Source: Geobacter sp. UBA6151 (GTDB lineage: Bacteria > Desulfobacterota > Desulfuromonadia > Geobacterales > Pseudopelobacteraceae). Taken from it: a stretch of 46,398 nt of DNA. The stretch lies in NCBI GenBank assembly GCA_002423105.1, contig DIUT01000007.1:1-46398 (forward strand), written 5' to 3'. Shown piece after piece: positions 34,582 through 43,338 of this stretch. A program made the position numbers and the translations under genes. Each line of letters starts with the position of its first letter. Within the stretch, counting starts at the first letter, position 1. The notes beneath the pieces are model-generated. The model worked only from the letters and a program-made list of their open reading frames with translations, was not told the origin of the DNA and did no database searches.

Positions 34582-35568
34582 ATGGTTGGTGCTGGACTGA
34601 ATCTGCTCGCATTACTCCCCTGCCCGGTCAAGGTGCCGATAGAACATGCCTTTGACGAATATCTGGCTACCTTGCCGCCTGAGCGCGCAACTGCGCTGCA
34701 CTGCCAGTTGGAAGGGAATGCAAACATTGAATCGGATTATTACGACACTGTGGAGCATCTGACACAGTTGGAGCAGTTTCCGGACATCATCATCTCCCCC
34801 GGGTTCAACACTCTTTTTGAACCCCCTTTTGTGGAGCGGTTCATCAAGACCGGTCAGTTTGTGAGCGTCAACGATTATGCCGGTGACCGGCATCTATCTG
34901 CGCTGGGGGTCTGTGACCCAACCGGGCATTACACCATGCTGGCCATGAACCTGCTGGTGCCGGTGGTGGATCACCACCGCCTGGGTGATCGTCCGGTGCC
35001 CCGCTGCTGGGCTGATCTGCTCAAGCCGGAGTTTGAGAACAGTCTGGCCATCCGGGGCCATAAGGACGGCACCTTTTGCGAAACCTTGCTGATGACCCTC
35101 TACAAGGATGTTGGTATTGAAGGGGTTCGCTGTATGGGCAAAAATGTGCGTTACGGCTGGCATCCCTCCCAGATGGTCAAGGCTGCGTTGGGCAGCGCGC
35201 CTTCCGCACCGGCCATCAGCGTTATGCCGCTCTTTTTTGCGCAGAATCTGGTTGGCAAGGAGCAGTACAGCGTCATCTGGCCCGAAGACGGAGCCCTGAT
35301 CAGTCCTGTTACCATGCTGGTCAAGACACAAAAACGGGCCGGGCTGGATGACCTGCTGGCCTTCTGGGCCGGGCCCAGGGTGGCGGCCATCTTTAGCAAG
35401 GCATTTTTTCCGGCAGTCCATCCCCAGGTGGATAATGGTCTGCCCGAAGATGCGACCTTCAAATGGATCGGCTGGGATTACATCATCAACAATGACATCA
35501 AAAAGCTGATCAGCGCCATAAACGCCGCATTCCGGCAGGGACGGGGAGAAAACATCCGATGCGCCTGA
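34582..35568 (+). CDS. Signal-less periplasmic-binding-protein-fold protein (cassette gene A)
   Basis: This 328-residue protein has the type-2 solute-binding fold, closest in style to Fe3+/anion binding proteins (PEFENSLAIRG, VIWPEDGALISPVTMLVK, PDIIISPGFNTLFEPPF). It starts directly at the first strand (LNLLALLPCPVKVP) with no signal peptide or lipobox, so it appears cytosolic, which is unusual for this fold. I chose ATG 34582, six bases after AGGAG; an ATG at 34576 touches that site. Two ModE-like sites precede it. It overlaps gene B by 10 bases. The ligand is unknown, possibly an oxyanion or metal complex. Confidence 0.7.
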   Translation: MVGAGLNLLALLPCPVKVPIEHAFDEYLATLPPERATALHCQLEGNANIESDYYDTVEHLTQLEQFPDIIISPGFNTLFEPPFVERFIKTGQFVSVNDYAGDRHLSALGVCDPTGHYTMLAMNLLVPVVDHHRLGDRPVPRCWADLLKPEFENSLAIRGHKDGTFCETLLMTLYKDVGIEGVRCMGKNVRYGWHPSQMVKAALGSAPSAPAISVMPLFFAQNLVGKEQYSVIWPEDGALISPVTMLVKTQKRAGLDDLLAFWAGPRVAAIFSKAFFPAVHPQVDNGLPEDATFKWIGWDYIINNDIKKLISAINAAFRQGRGENIRCA

Positions 35569-36245
35569 TAACCGTGGCAGGGCCGCCTTCATCGGGTAAA
35601 ACCGCCGTTATCTGCAAGACCGCCGAGACGTTACAGGCAGATGGTGTCTCTGTTGGCGTGGTCAAGTTCGACTGTCTCTCTTCTGGAGATCAGGCGCTCT
35701 ATGAGCGTCGCGGCATACCGGCCCGCACCGGGCTGTCAGGCAATCTCTGCCCGGATCATTTCTATGTCAGCAACATTGAGGACTGCCTGGACTGGGGAGA
35801 GCAAAGCAGTTTTGACCTGCTGGTGGTGGAAAGCGCCGGTCTCTGTAACCGTTGCGCCCCCCATATCAAGGATGTCTGTGCTGTCTGTGTGATCGACAAT
35901 TTAAGCGGCGTAGACACCCCGCGCAAGATCGGTCCGATGCTGAAGATGGCAGATATTGTGGTGGTTACCAAGGGTGATATTGTCTCCCAGGCAGAACGGG
36001 AGGTCTTTGTGCATCGCATCCGGCAGGTCAACAGCAGTGCCGTGATTATTCATGTCAACGGCCTGACCGGCCAGGGGGGGCACGAGCTGGGTCGGTTGCT
36101 ACGGGATGCCGCTGCGGTTGATTCACTGCAGGGCAAACTGCTGCGCTTTTCAATGCCGGCCGCGCTCTGCTCTTACTGCCTGGGACAGCGCCGGATCGGT
36201 GCTGATTTCCAGATGGGCAACGTTAAGAAGATGGAATTGGGGTAG
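35559..36245 (+). CDS. HypB-like G3E GTPase with three CxxC pairs (cassette gene B)
   Basis: The 228-residue protein has a P-loop (GPPSSGKT, residues 8-15), the G3 ESAG motif (91-94) in LLVVESAGLCNRC, and a TKGD guanine-specificity motif (137-140). This layout resembles HypB, the nickel-insertion GTPase of hydrogenase. It also has C96-x2-C99, C107-x2-C110 and C204-x2-C207, six possible metal ligands, three of the pairs in a small protein. Translation is coupled to gene A by a 10-base overlap. A metal-insertion or metal-delivery GTPase is likely; the metal and client enzyme are unknown. Confidence 0.75.
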   Translation: MRLITVAGPPSSGKTAVICKTAETLQADGVSVGVVKFDCLSSGDQALYERRGIPARTGLSGNLCPDHFYVSNIEDCLDWGEQSSFDLLVVESAGLCNRCAPHIKDVCAVCVIDNLSGVDTPRKIGPMLKMADIVVVTKGDIVSQAEREVFVHRIRQVNSSAVIIHVNGLTGQGGHELGRLLRDAAAVDSLQGKLLRFSMPAALCSYCLGQRRIGADFQMGNVKKMELG

Positions 36246-36247
36246 CC

Positions 36248-37249
36248 GTGGACAACAGCTATGCAGATATGACGCTTGAGCGGTTGTTTTGCGAACAGCC
36301 CCATGCGCGGGAATTTTTTTCTGCCCTTGGGCTATCTGCGCTGCCTGAAGGCCAGACACTCGGCACGACCGTAGCGGCACTGAATGAAGAACTGTTGCTG
36401 GATGTGGGGATTGAGCGCCAGGATCTGCTGCGACAGTTTAGCGACTATATGGCAGGAGTCGAGCGGTTGCGCAAGCAGCAGCAAGCTCTGGTCTCCTCGG
36501 TTACGGTGCTGGGGGGACATGACAAGAGCGGAAATCCTGAAAATTTCAGGCTTGAACTGCGTCCCGGAGAGGTGACCTGTATTGTCGGTCCTACCGGATC
36601 AGGTAAGAGCCGCTTTCTGGCTGATATTGAATGGCTAGCCCAGGGGGACAGCCCTACCGGACGGACAGTCCTGATTAATGGTGCAGCCCCTGACCTGGCC
36701 CGCCGCTATGCCGTGGAGCAGAAACTTGTGGCCCAGCTTTCACAGAACATGAACTTTGTGATGGACCTCTCGGCTGAAGAGTTCATCCGGCTGCATGCTG
36801 AAAGCCGTATGATAGCTGATCCGGCTGCCATAACCGCAACCATCCTTGAACTTGCCAACAGTCTGGCCGGTGAACAGTTTACACCGCTTACTCCGGTCAC
36901 CGCCCTCTCCGGCGGCCAGTCCCGCGCCCTGATGATCGCTGACGTGGCCTGTCTCAGCAGCTCGCCAATCGTCCTGATTGATGAGATTGAAAATGCCGGG
37001 ATCGACCGCAAGCGGGCATTGTCACTACTGGCGGATCAGTACAAGATTGTGCTGATGGCCACCCATGACCCGATCCTGGCCCTGATGGGACAGCAGCGGC
37101 TGATCTTCAAGAATGGCGGTGTCTCCAGCATCCGCAGTACCAGCCCGGCAGAGCGGGCCAACCTGACCCTGTTTGAAGCGATGGATGCGCGGTTGACTGC
37201 TGTGCGCCATGCCTTGCGCAATGGGGAAGAGATAGCAGGGGGGTGGTAG
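36248..37249 (+). CDS. Stand-alone ABC ATPase with N-terminal helical domain (cassette gene C)
   Basis: The 333-residue protein has a full ABC ATPase: Walker A GPTGSGKS (114-121), signature LSGGQ (220-224), Walker B IVLIDE (241-246) with catalytic Glu, and H-loop His273. Residues 1-80 are a separate helical domain (ERLFCEQPHAREFFSALG), faintly like the ScdA/DUF1858 N-terminal domains. No permease gene accompanies it, so it may drive a soluble machine, as in cofactor assembly, rather than transport. Start is GTG 36248, 2 bases after gene B stops. Function unknown. Confidence 0.75.
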   Translation: MDNSYADMTLERLFCEQPHAREFFSALGLSALPEGQTLGTTVAALNEELLLDVGIERQDLLRQFSDYMAGVERLRKQQQALVSSVTVLGGHDKSGNPENFRLELRPGEVTCIVGPTGSGKSRFLADIEWLAQGDSPTGRTVLINGAAPDLARRYAVEQKLVAQLSQNMNFVMDLSAEEFIRLHAESRMIADPAAITATILELANSLAGEQFTPLTPVTALSGGQSRALMIADVACLSSSPIVLIDEIENAGIDRKRALSLLADQYKIVLMATHDPILALMGQQRLIFKNGGVSSIRSTSPAERANLTLFEAMDARLTAVRHALRNGEEIAGGW

Positions 37250-37447
37250 GTTATCGCTGACAGAGTAAGGCACTCAACAATTGAAAGTTAAATAAGCTTT
37301 CAGAACGTTCATGTCTGCATTATCTACTTTTCTGGCTATTCACCACGTCTGGTGGCACGAAAATTTAAAAAATAACACTGTTTGCGCTTTAAAAAATATC
37401 TGTGCTATGTTTTTGGTTGCCCGATCCCCCTAAAGGAGCATGCCAGC

Positions 37448-38149
37448 ATGACCCGCTCTCTCATCAATATGATTGAACAGATGGAACCGGGGGTCGTTAT
37501 CCTCAACAGCAACCTGACGGTTGCCTCTGTCAGCAGCATGATCTTCATGATCTTTGGTCATATACCCCGCGAGCGGATATTCGAGGGAGATCTGCTTGGC
37601 CTGCACCGCGAGGAGGTACGTGCCAAAGTGGCTGAGACATTGCGGCTGGCCCGACAGGCTAAACGGCATATCCCGCTTTCGCTCAAATTCATTACCAGCG
37701 AGGGACAGGATCGTTATCTGCTGATTAAACTGGTCTCCCTGGCAGAGCAGGAGCCGGGCGATGACAAGATTTGCGCCATGTTCTACGATATTACCCCCTT
37801 CATCTCCACTGAACGCAAGTTGACCAGGGTACCGGTTACCTCACGGGGCGAGATCCATCTGCTCAAGCCGGATGAGATAGTATTTCTCAGGGCTGACAAC
37901 AACTATTGCATAATCTGCGCTGAATCTGGAGAATACCATTGCGACATGTCTCTGGGGGCTATTGAAAAGCGTCTTCCAGGCGAGATGTTTTTCCGTATCC
38001 ATCGCAGTTATCTGGTTAATATCACCAAGGTTCGCAAGGTTCACCGCGACCGTCACGAGTGCGTGGTCGAAGCAGCAGGAGGAGATCTCCGGCTGCCAAT
38101 CAGTCGTGACAAGTTGCAGGCCTTTCTGATGGAAATCGGCCTTAAATAA
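37448..38149 (+). CDS. RcoM-like PAS-LytTR transcription regulator (probable CO sensor)
   Basis: Residues 10-118 form a PAS domain and 128-233 a LytTR DNA-binding domain (IHLLKPDEIVFLRADNNYC, FFRIHRSYLVNI). That two-domain order is that of RcoM, the haem-containing CO-responsive activator of CODH genes. His53 in GLHREEV sits where RcoM has its haem His, and M111 (CAMFYD) is one residue from the position of RcoM's second ligand Met, with C109 nearby. I chose ATG 37448, with aaaggag 9 bases upstream. It lies 147 bases before cooS. Haem binding is inferred, not shown. Confidence 0.65.
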   Translation: MTRSLINMIEQMEPGVVILNSNLTVASVSSMIFMIFGHIPRERIFEGDLLGLHREEVRAKVAETLRLARQAKRHIPLSLKFITSEGQDRYLLIKLVSLAEQEPGDDKICAMFYDITPFISTERKLTRVPVTSRGEIHLLKPDEIVFLRADNNYCIICAESGEYHCDMSLGAIEKRLPGEMFFRIHRSYLVNITKVRKVHRDRHECVVEAAGGDLRLPISRDKLQAFLMEIGLK

Positions 38150-38243
38150 CTCTTCCGCATTACCATTCACCATGGTTTTCCCCCCTTTCACAAGCCCAGA
38201 ACACCTCCGGCAAGATCCATCTGTTTTTGTTCCTCTTGAGTAC

Positions 38244-38251
38244 CGTATACG
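38244..38251. promoter_or_regulatory. Palindrome in the cooS upstream region
   Basis: CGTATACG, flanked by GTAC on the left and TAC on the right (38240-38254), lies about 45 bases before cooS. It may be part of a regulator site for the preceding PAS-LytTR protein. No clear LytTR direct repeats or -35/-10 pair could be defined. Confidence 0.25.
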
Positions 38252-38296
38252 TACATTAAACCAGATTAACCAAGAACCTTTTCCAGGAGGATGGAT

Positions 38297-40219
38297 ATGG
38301 ACGTGACACAGAAGGGACACGACAAGCGAAGTGCTGATCCGGCTGCGGTGGAGATGTTGCGCATTGCCGATCGGGAAGGCTATTCAACGATCTGGGAACG
38401 TCACGAAAAGCAGCAACCCCAGTGCGGCTATGGTCAGTTGGGAACCTGCTGTCGTATCTGTTCCATGGGCCCGTGCCGTATCGATCCCTTTGGTGAAGGG
38501 CCAACCCGGGGTGTTTGCGGTGCCACGGCCGATACCATTGTAGCCCGAAACCTGGCCCGCATGGCTGCCGTCGGTTCATCTTCCCACTCGGATCATGGCC
38601 GTAAGGCAGCACTGCTCCTGAAAGAGGTAGCTGACGGCACGAACACGGATTACCACATTACTGATCCAGAGAAGTTGCTGGCAGTGGCTGCCAAACTCGG
38701 CATACCTACCTCAGGGCGATCCCTGCCTGAAATAGCTGGCGATGTTGCAGATACAGCCATCAACTGCTTCGGCCACCAGGGTGAAACACCGATTGTGTTT
38801 GCCGAGAAATACATGCCGAAGAAGCGCTTCCAGCGGCTGAAAGAACTTGAAGAGACACTGTACAAGGCCACCGGTGCCAAGACCGGTTTCCTGCCGCGGG
38901 GCATTGACCGGGAGGCGGTGGATATCCTGCACCGTACCCATTTTGGCTGTGACCATGATCCGCTCTCTCTTGTAGCGCAGTCGGTGCGCTGTTCACTGTC
39001 CGACGGCTGGGGCGGTTCACTGATTGCAACAGAGATGCAGGATATTTTACTGGGTACGCCAACCATCAAGACCGTTAAGGCAAATCTGGGAGTGCTGGAA
39101 GCAGAGAGTGTCAACGTGGTGGTGCATGGTCATGAACCGATCCTGTCAGCCAAAGTGGTGGAAATGGCCCAGTCTGAGGCGTGTCTTAAGGCTGCCCAGG
39201 CGGTTGGTGCCAAACGCGTCAACGTGGTGGGTCTCTGCTGTACCGGCAACGAGGTATTGCTGCGCCAGGGGGTCGGTATGGCAGGTAACGAATCCCACAG
39301 CGAACTGGCCATCATGACCGGTGCCGTAGATGCCATGGTGGTTGACGTACAATGTATCTTTCCGGCATTGGCCGATCTGGCTTCCTGTTTCCATACCAAG
39401 TTTATCACCACCAGCGAGCAGGCCAAGATCCCCGGCAGCATGCATATCCAGTTTGAAGAACATCATGCCGATGCCATTGCAACCCGTATTGTCACCACCG
39501 CCATTGAGGCCTTCCCCAATCGCAACAAAGGCCGGGTCTACATTCCCCAGCACACTGCAACCGCCATTGTCGGCTTCACGGTTGAAGAGATCCTGAAGGC
39601 GCTGGGTGGCACGCCTCAGCCACTGATAGACCTGATCGTCAACGGTACTATCAAAGGCGTTGCCGGTATTGTCGGCTGTAACAACGTCAAGGTGCAGCAG
39701 GATTTCTTCCACAAGGAGCTGACCAAAGAGCTGATCAAGCGGGATATTCTGGTGATCGGCACCGGTTGCTGGGCCATTGCTGCTGCCAAAGACGGCCTGA
39801 TGGATCTGCCTGCCCAGGAGTTGGCCGGTCCTGGTCTGAAGGCAGTCTGCAAGCAACTGGGTATTCCGCCGGTGCTGCATATGGGATCATGCGTTGACTG
39901 TTCCCGCATGCTGGTCCTGGCAGGTGCCCTTGCCGACCATCTTAATGTGGATGTTTCCGATCTGCCGTTGGTGGGCTCTGCACCTGAGTGGACCACAGAA
40001 AAGGCTGTAGCCATCGGCACCTACTTTGTCGGTTCCGGCATTCCGGTCCATCTCTGGCCGGTGCCGCCGATCCTGGGCGGGCCGGAAGTGACAAAAATAT
40101 TGACCCAGGACGCCAAACAGGTGCTGGGCGGCTGGTTCTTCGTTGAAGAAGACCCGGTTGCCGCCGCTGATCAGATGGAAGCGATTATTCAAGAACGGCG
40201 CGCTGCCCTGGGCATCTGA
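38297..40219 (+). CDS. cooS: Anaerobic carbon monoxide dehydrogenase, catalytic subunit
   Basis: CooS oxidises CO to CO2 at a Ni-Fe-S C-cluster in the cytosol. The D- and B-cluster Cys are in the N-terminus (C43, C51, C52, C55, C60, C74; CGYGQLGTCCRICSMGPC). C-cluster ligands are visible as H277 in VVVHGHEPI and Cys in VGLCCTGN, VDVQCIFP, GIVGCNN, GTGCW and GSCVDCSR. Length is 640 aa, normal. I chose ATG 38297, six bases after AGGAGG; ATG 38291 directly follows the site. It heads the cooS-cooC-cooF-oxidoreductase operon. Confidence 0.95.
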   Translation: MDVTQKGHDKRSADPAAVEMLRIADREGYSTIWERHEKQQPQCGYGQLGTCCRICSMGPCRIDPFGEGPTRGVCGATADTIVARNLARMAAVGSSSHSDHGRKAALLLKEVADGTNTDYHITDPEKLLAVAAKLGIPTSGRSLPEIAGDVADTAINCFGHQGETPIVFAEKYMPKKRFQRLKELEETLYKATGAKTGFLPRGIDREAVDILHRTHFGCDHDPLSLVAQSVRCSLSDGWGGSLIATEMQDILLGTPTIKTVKANLGVLEAESVNVVVHGHEPILSAKVVEMAQSEACLKAAQAVGAKRVNVVGLCCTGNEVLLRQGVGMAGNESHSELAIMTGAVDAMVVDVQCIFPALADLASCFHTKFITTSEQAKIPGSMHIQFEEHHADAIATRIVTTAIEAFPNRNKGRVYIPQHTATAIVGFTVEEILKALGGTPQPLIDLIVNGTIKGVAGIVGCNNVKVQQDFFHKELTKELIKRDILVIGTGCWAIAAAKDGLMDLPAQELAGPGLKAVCKQLGIPPVLHMGSCVDCSRMLVLAGALADHLNVDVSDLPLVGSAPEWTTEKAVAIGTYFVGSGIPVHLWPVPPILGGPEVTKILTQDAKQVLGGWFFVEEDPVAAADQMEAIIQERRAALGI

Positions 40220-40233
40220 GAGGAGACAACCTT

Positions 40234-41139
40234 ATGTGTCAATCGCAATCACCCGGATTCCGCGTGGTTATTACCGGCAAGGGCGGGGTGGGCAAGACCA
40301 CCCTCACGGCCTGCCTGGCAACGGTGCTGGCCCGCAACGGCATTAATGTCCTGGCAGTGGATGAAGATCCGCAGATGAACCTGCCCAATGCGTTAGGAGT
40401 CGGATACGAGGCCGCATCCTGTATCGTTCCCCTTAACCGTCATGCTGACTACATTGAGGAAAAAACCGGAATCCGCCCCGGCAAGAGCGGTTGGGGCGCG
40501 CTGTTCAAGCTGAACCCTGACGTTGACGACGTGGTGGGGCGTGTTGGCCTGCAGATTACCGACAACCTTAACCTGCTGGTGATGGGCACGGTCAAACAGG
40601 CTGGCGGTGGTTGCCTCTGTGCAGAAAATGTTCTGCTGGATGCCACTATCAGGCATCTGGCTCTGCGGGACAACGAAGCAATCCTGTTGGACACCCAGGC
40701 CGGGGTTGAACATTTTGGCAGGGCGCTTGCCAAGGGTTTCGGTCACTGTCTGGTGGTGGCTGACAGCTCATTCAACGCGCTGGACGTGGCCTGCCATTCG
40801 GCAATTTTGGCCCGGCAGAGCGGTATTTCGCTGGTGGATCTGGTGGTAAACCGGGCGGTGCCGGGGAACAATGAAAAGCTGGAGCGGTTTCAGCAGGAAA
40901 GCGGCCGTGATCTGTCCAAAATATTTGATGCCGTGCTTGAACTGCCATCAGCGCCGCAGCTGCAGACGCTTGATCCCGAGGTAACCAGAATCATGGACGA
41001 GCAGGGCAATCCGTATGCCGCTGCGGTGACGGCGCTGGCTTCACGCCTCAGCTCACCGCCCTGTACCTGCGCCCATGACCATCATCATACCCACGGACAT
41101 GACCACCACCATGCCCACGGGCATCAGCACGCACACTAA
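40234..41139 (+). CDS. cooC: CODH nickel-insertion ATPase with His-rich C-terminal tail
   Basis: CooC is a MinD/ParA-type ATPase that delivers Ni2+ to the CODH C-cluster. The deviant Walker A motif GKGGVGKTT is at residues 15-23, and the nickel-binding C127-L-C129 (GGGCLCAE) corresponds to the C-x-C of CooC. After about residue 275 comes a tail with two Cys (CTC) and 13 His in about 22 residues (DHHHTHGHD, DHHHAHGHQ). In Rhodospirillum a separate His-rich protein, CooJ, supplies nickel, so this tail may combine both jobs. Strong ribosome site (aggaga). Confidence 0.9.
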   Translation: MCQSQSPGFRVVITGKGGVGKTTLTACLATVLARNGINVLAVDEDPQMNLPNALGVGYEAASCIVPLNRHADYIEEKTGIRPGKSGWGALFKLNPDVDDVVGRVGLQITDNLNLLVMGTVKQAGGGCLCAENVLLDATIRHLALRDNEAILLDTQAGVEHFGRALAKGFGHCLVVADSSFNALDVACHSAILARQSGISLVDLVVNRAVPGNNEKLERFQQESGRDLSKIFDAVLELPSAPQLQTLDPEVTRIMDEQGNPYAAAVTALASRLSSPPCTCAHDHHHTHGHDHHHAHGHQHAH

Positions 41140-41155
41140 TCAGGGAGAACCTGCC

Positions 41156-41749
41156 ATGAAACGGATATTCGTGGATTACAAGAAATGTCTGGCCTGCAAG
41201 GCCTGTGAGACCGCCTGCGCCATTGAGCACCATCCGGGCCACAGCTTGCTAGCGGCTCTGGGTGATCGTAAAACTCAGGTCAACGTGCGGGTACTGGGGA
41301 TCGAACACGAGGCGTTTCCCCTTTCCTGCCGCCATTGCGAACCTGCCGAATGTCTCAACGCCTGTCCTTCCGGCGCCATCACCCGCGATCCTGAAACCGG
41401 TGCTGTGCTGCTAAATCCGGCCTTGTGCAAGGCCTGCGCCATGTGTGCCATGGTGTGCCCCTTTGATGCCATCTCCTTCAAACATACCCACCGCGCACCT
41501 TTCGACCGGGATGTGGCCTACAAATGCGACCTGTGCAACGAACGGATTAAGGAGGGAGGCACACCGGCCTGCGTAGAAGCCTGCCACTCCGGGGCGTTGA
41601 TTTACGCCGAATACGATGCAACACGATCCAGCCGGGCTGCCAAGAGCTTGCGTACCTACCTGTTGGGCGCTGAAGGGATGCCACCGTTGCTGGAGCTGTT
41701 CCGTGAACTGCGCCGCAAGGAATTCGCCCGGCGTTCCGGAGGTGTATGA
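41156..41749 (+). CDS. cooF: CooF-type iron-sulfur electron-transfer protein
   Basis: CooF passes electrons from CODH to a partner. The 197-residue protein has four Cys-rich motifs: CLACKACETAC, CRHCEPAECLNACP, CKACAMCAMVCP and CDLCNERI, enough for up to four [4Fe-4S] clusters, as in DMSO-reductase type B subunits. The gene starts 16 bases after cooC with ggga as ribosome site and overlaps the next oxidoreductase start by ATGA. Electrons probably go to the downstream FAD protein. Confidence 0.92.
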   Translation: MKRIFVDYKKCLACKACETACAIEHHPGHSLLAALGDRKTQVNVRVLGIEHEAFPLSCRHCEPAECLNACPSGAITRDPETGAVLLNPALCKACAMCAMVCPFDAISFKHTHRAPFDRDVAYKCDLCNERIKEGGTPACVEACHSGALIYAEYDATRSSRAAKSLRTYLLGAEGMPPLLELFRELRRKEFARRSGGV

Positions 41750-42987
41750 TGCGGGTGGTAACGGTGGGAACCGGCATGGCTGCTGCCGAATTTGTCCAGC
41801 GCCTGCGGCTGGATGGTTTTGATGGCGAAATCGTCATGTGCAGCGACGAAGACTTTGCCCCCTATTCGCCCTGCGTGATCCCTTTTTATCTGGCAGGTGA
41901 GCCGTTGGACACCGTCTACTGGAAAGGCAAGAATTTTTATGACCAGTACCGGGTAACGGCACGCCTGGGGGACCCGGTGGTGGAGGTAGATGCAGAGCGG
42001 AATCTGGTCAGGACCGCTGCCGGACGCAGCGAAACCTATGACCGGCTGTTCTACGCAACCGGTGCCCGCAGCTGGTATCCCCGGCCGGACTGGCTGCAAA
42101 CAACCGGTGTATTTGGTTTCAAGACCCTGACCGATATGGTGGCCATAGACCGGTATGTCAGGAAACAGGGCATCACCAAGGCGGTGGTTTTCGGGGGCGG
42201 TTTCATCGGTGTTGATGCAGCCCTGGCCCTGTGGCACCGGGGATTGGAGATAACCCTGGTGCATCGCAACACCAGACTGCTGTCACAGATGACCGATGAA
42301 GACGGCGGCCAGTTTGCCACCCGTAAACTGGCGGAGAAAACCGGCATCAAGATCCGCTTGAAAAGCACGGTGGAGGAGATTACCGCCCGTAACGGGCAAC
42401 TGGCGTCGGTACGATTCTCCGATGGCAGCACCATGGAAACAGCGCTGCTGATTGTGTCCATCGGTGTCTCTCCCAACTCGGAACCGCTACGGGGCGATGA
42501 CAAAGGGGTGCCTTCTGATCCGCAGATGCAGGCTGAGACGGGTATCTACACGGCAGGCGACGTCGCTGTCACCCGTCATGCCGTCACCGGTGCATCCGGC
42601 ATTTATGCCACCTATCCCAACGCCATGCAGCAGGCCCGCACCGCAGCCCGGCACCTGCTGCACAATGACGGTGCATTCAGCGGCTCCGTCAACACCAACG
42701 TGCTGAAAAAGCATATCGATTTCCCGATTGTATCGGCCGGAAGCTTCAGCGGTGAGGCGGTAACCTGGCAGGATGGCGACATCTGGCGCAGGGTCTACCT
42801 GCAGGACGGCAAGATCAACGGCTACATAATCATCGGTGATACCCGCATGTCTGGCTACATCTATCAGCTGTACCTGTCACGAAAACGTGTTGACCAGACA
42901 ATCCTGAAAACCTTGTCGGCACCCCAGCACGACAGCTATTATCGAAGCATGCTGGGCTTGGGCGGTTCGGCAATGGCCATGGCTTGA
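41746..42987 (+). CDS. CODH-associated FAD/NAD(P)-dependent oxidoreductase
   Basis: The 413-residue pyridine nucleotide-disulfide oxidoreductase has an N-terminal FAD Rossmann motif in altered form (TVGTGMAAAEF), a central NAD(P) motif (VVFGGGFIGVDAA), and the C-terminal FAD motif TAGDVAV. The APYSPCVIPFYLAG segment resembles the redox-Cys region of NADH oxidases and NROR-like reductases. With cooS and cooF it would link CO oxidation to NAD(P)H. Start at ATG 41746 overlaps cooF; an ATG at 41749 is equivalent. Confidence 0.85.
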   Translation: MMRVVTVGTGMAAAEFVQRLRLDGFDGEIVMCSDEDFAPYSPCVIPFYLAGEPLDTVYWKGKNFYDQYRVTARLGDPVVEVDAERNLVRTAAGRSETYDRLFYATGARSWYPRPDWLQTTGVFGFKTLTDMVAIDRYVRKQGITKAVVFGGGFIGVDAALALWHRGLEITLVHRNTRLLSQMTDEDGGQFATRKLAEKTGIKIRLKSTVEEITARNGQLASVRFSDGSTMETALLIVSIGVSPNSEPLRGDDKGVPSDPQMQAETGIYTAGDVAVTRHAVTGASGIYATYPNAMQQARTAARHLLHNDGAFSGSVNTNVLKKHIDFPIVSAGSFSGEAVTWQDGDIWRRVYLQDGKINGYIIIGDTRMSGYIYQLYLSRKRVDQTILKTLSAPQHDSYYRSMLGLGGSAMAMA

Positions 42988-43035
42988 CTTCAGGCTCTTT
43001 CTTCGTGACACCGCGAGAAAAGGCACTGCTCCGCA

Positions 43036-43338
43036 TCAGCAGGATTCGGCTTCTACCTGATCGAGCAGGGCCAATGCCTCATGATCGTCGTACTGTTCAA
43101 ACAGTTCACGGATATTGTTGATGTAGGAATGCACCAGAAAAAGTTCATCCAGTTGCCTGCCGCTGTTCAGTGCTGGATCGGATATCCCGCGCAACTTCTC
43201 CTTAAATTTTTCCCAGAATGGGTTGCTTTTATCCGGTGCGTCGATATGGCGGCGCAGCAGGGCGATCAGCTTCCGCGCGTTGCCGTCACCATCGATTCCC
43301 TTGAAGGTTACGTAGCGGTCTGTTGTTTTTCCGGTCAT
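43036..43338 (-). CDS. cowN: N2-fixation sustaining protein CowN
   Basis: CowN is a small protein that keeps nitrogenase working in the presence of CO. The 100-residue product has the family's RYVTFKGIDGDGNARKL, RHIDAPDKSNPFWEKF, LVHSYINNIRELFE and EALALLDQVE segments, and the usual Cys close to the C-terminus. Ribosome site aaaggaga precedes the ATG. It lies tail to tail with the CODH operon and head to head with modE. The neighbours make a CO-protection role very plausible. Confidence 0.92.
   Translation of the reverse strand: MTGKTTDRYVTFKGIDGDGNARKLIALLRRHIDAPDKSNPFWEKFKEKLRGISDPALNSGRQLDELFLVHSYINNIRELFEQYDDHEALALLDQVEAESC

Noticed and set aside
37340..37362. TGGCACG followed by an AT-rich stretch upstream of the RcoM-like gene
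   Set aside because: The -24 part fits sigma-54 but GC is missing at the required 10-base distance, so it is not called as a promoter.
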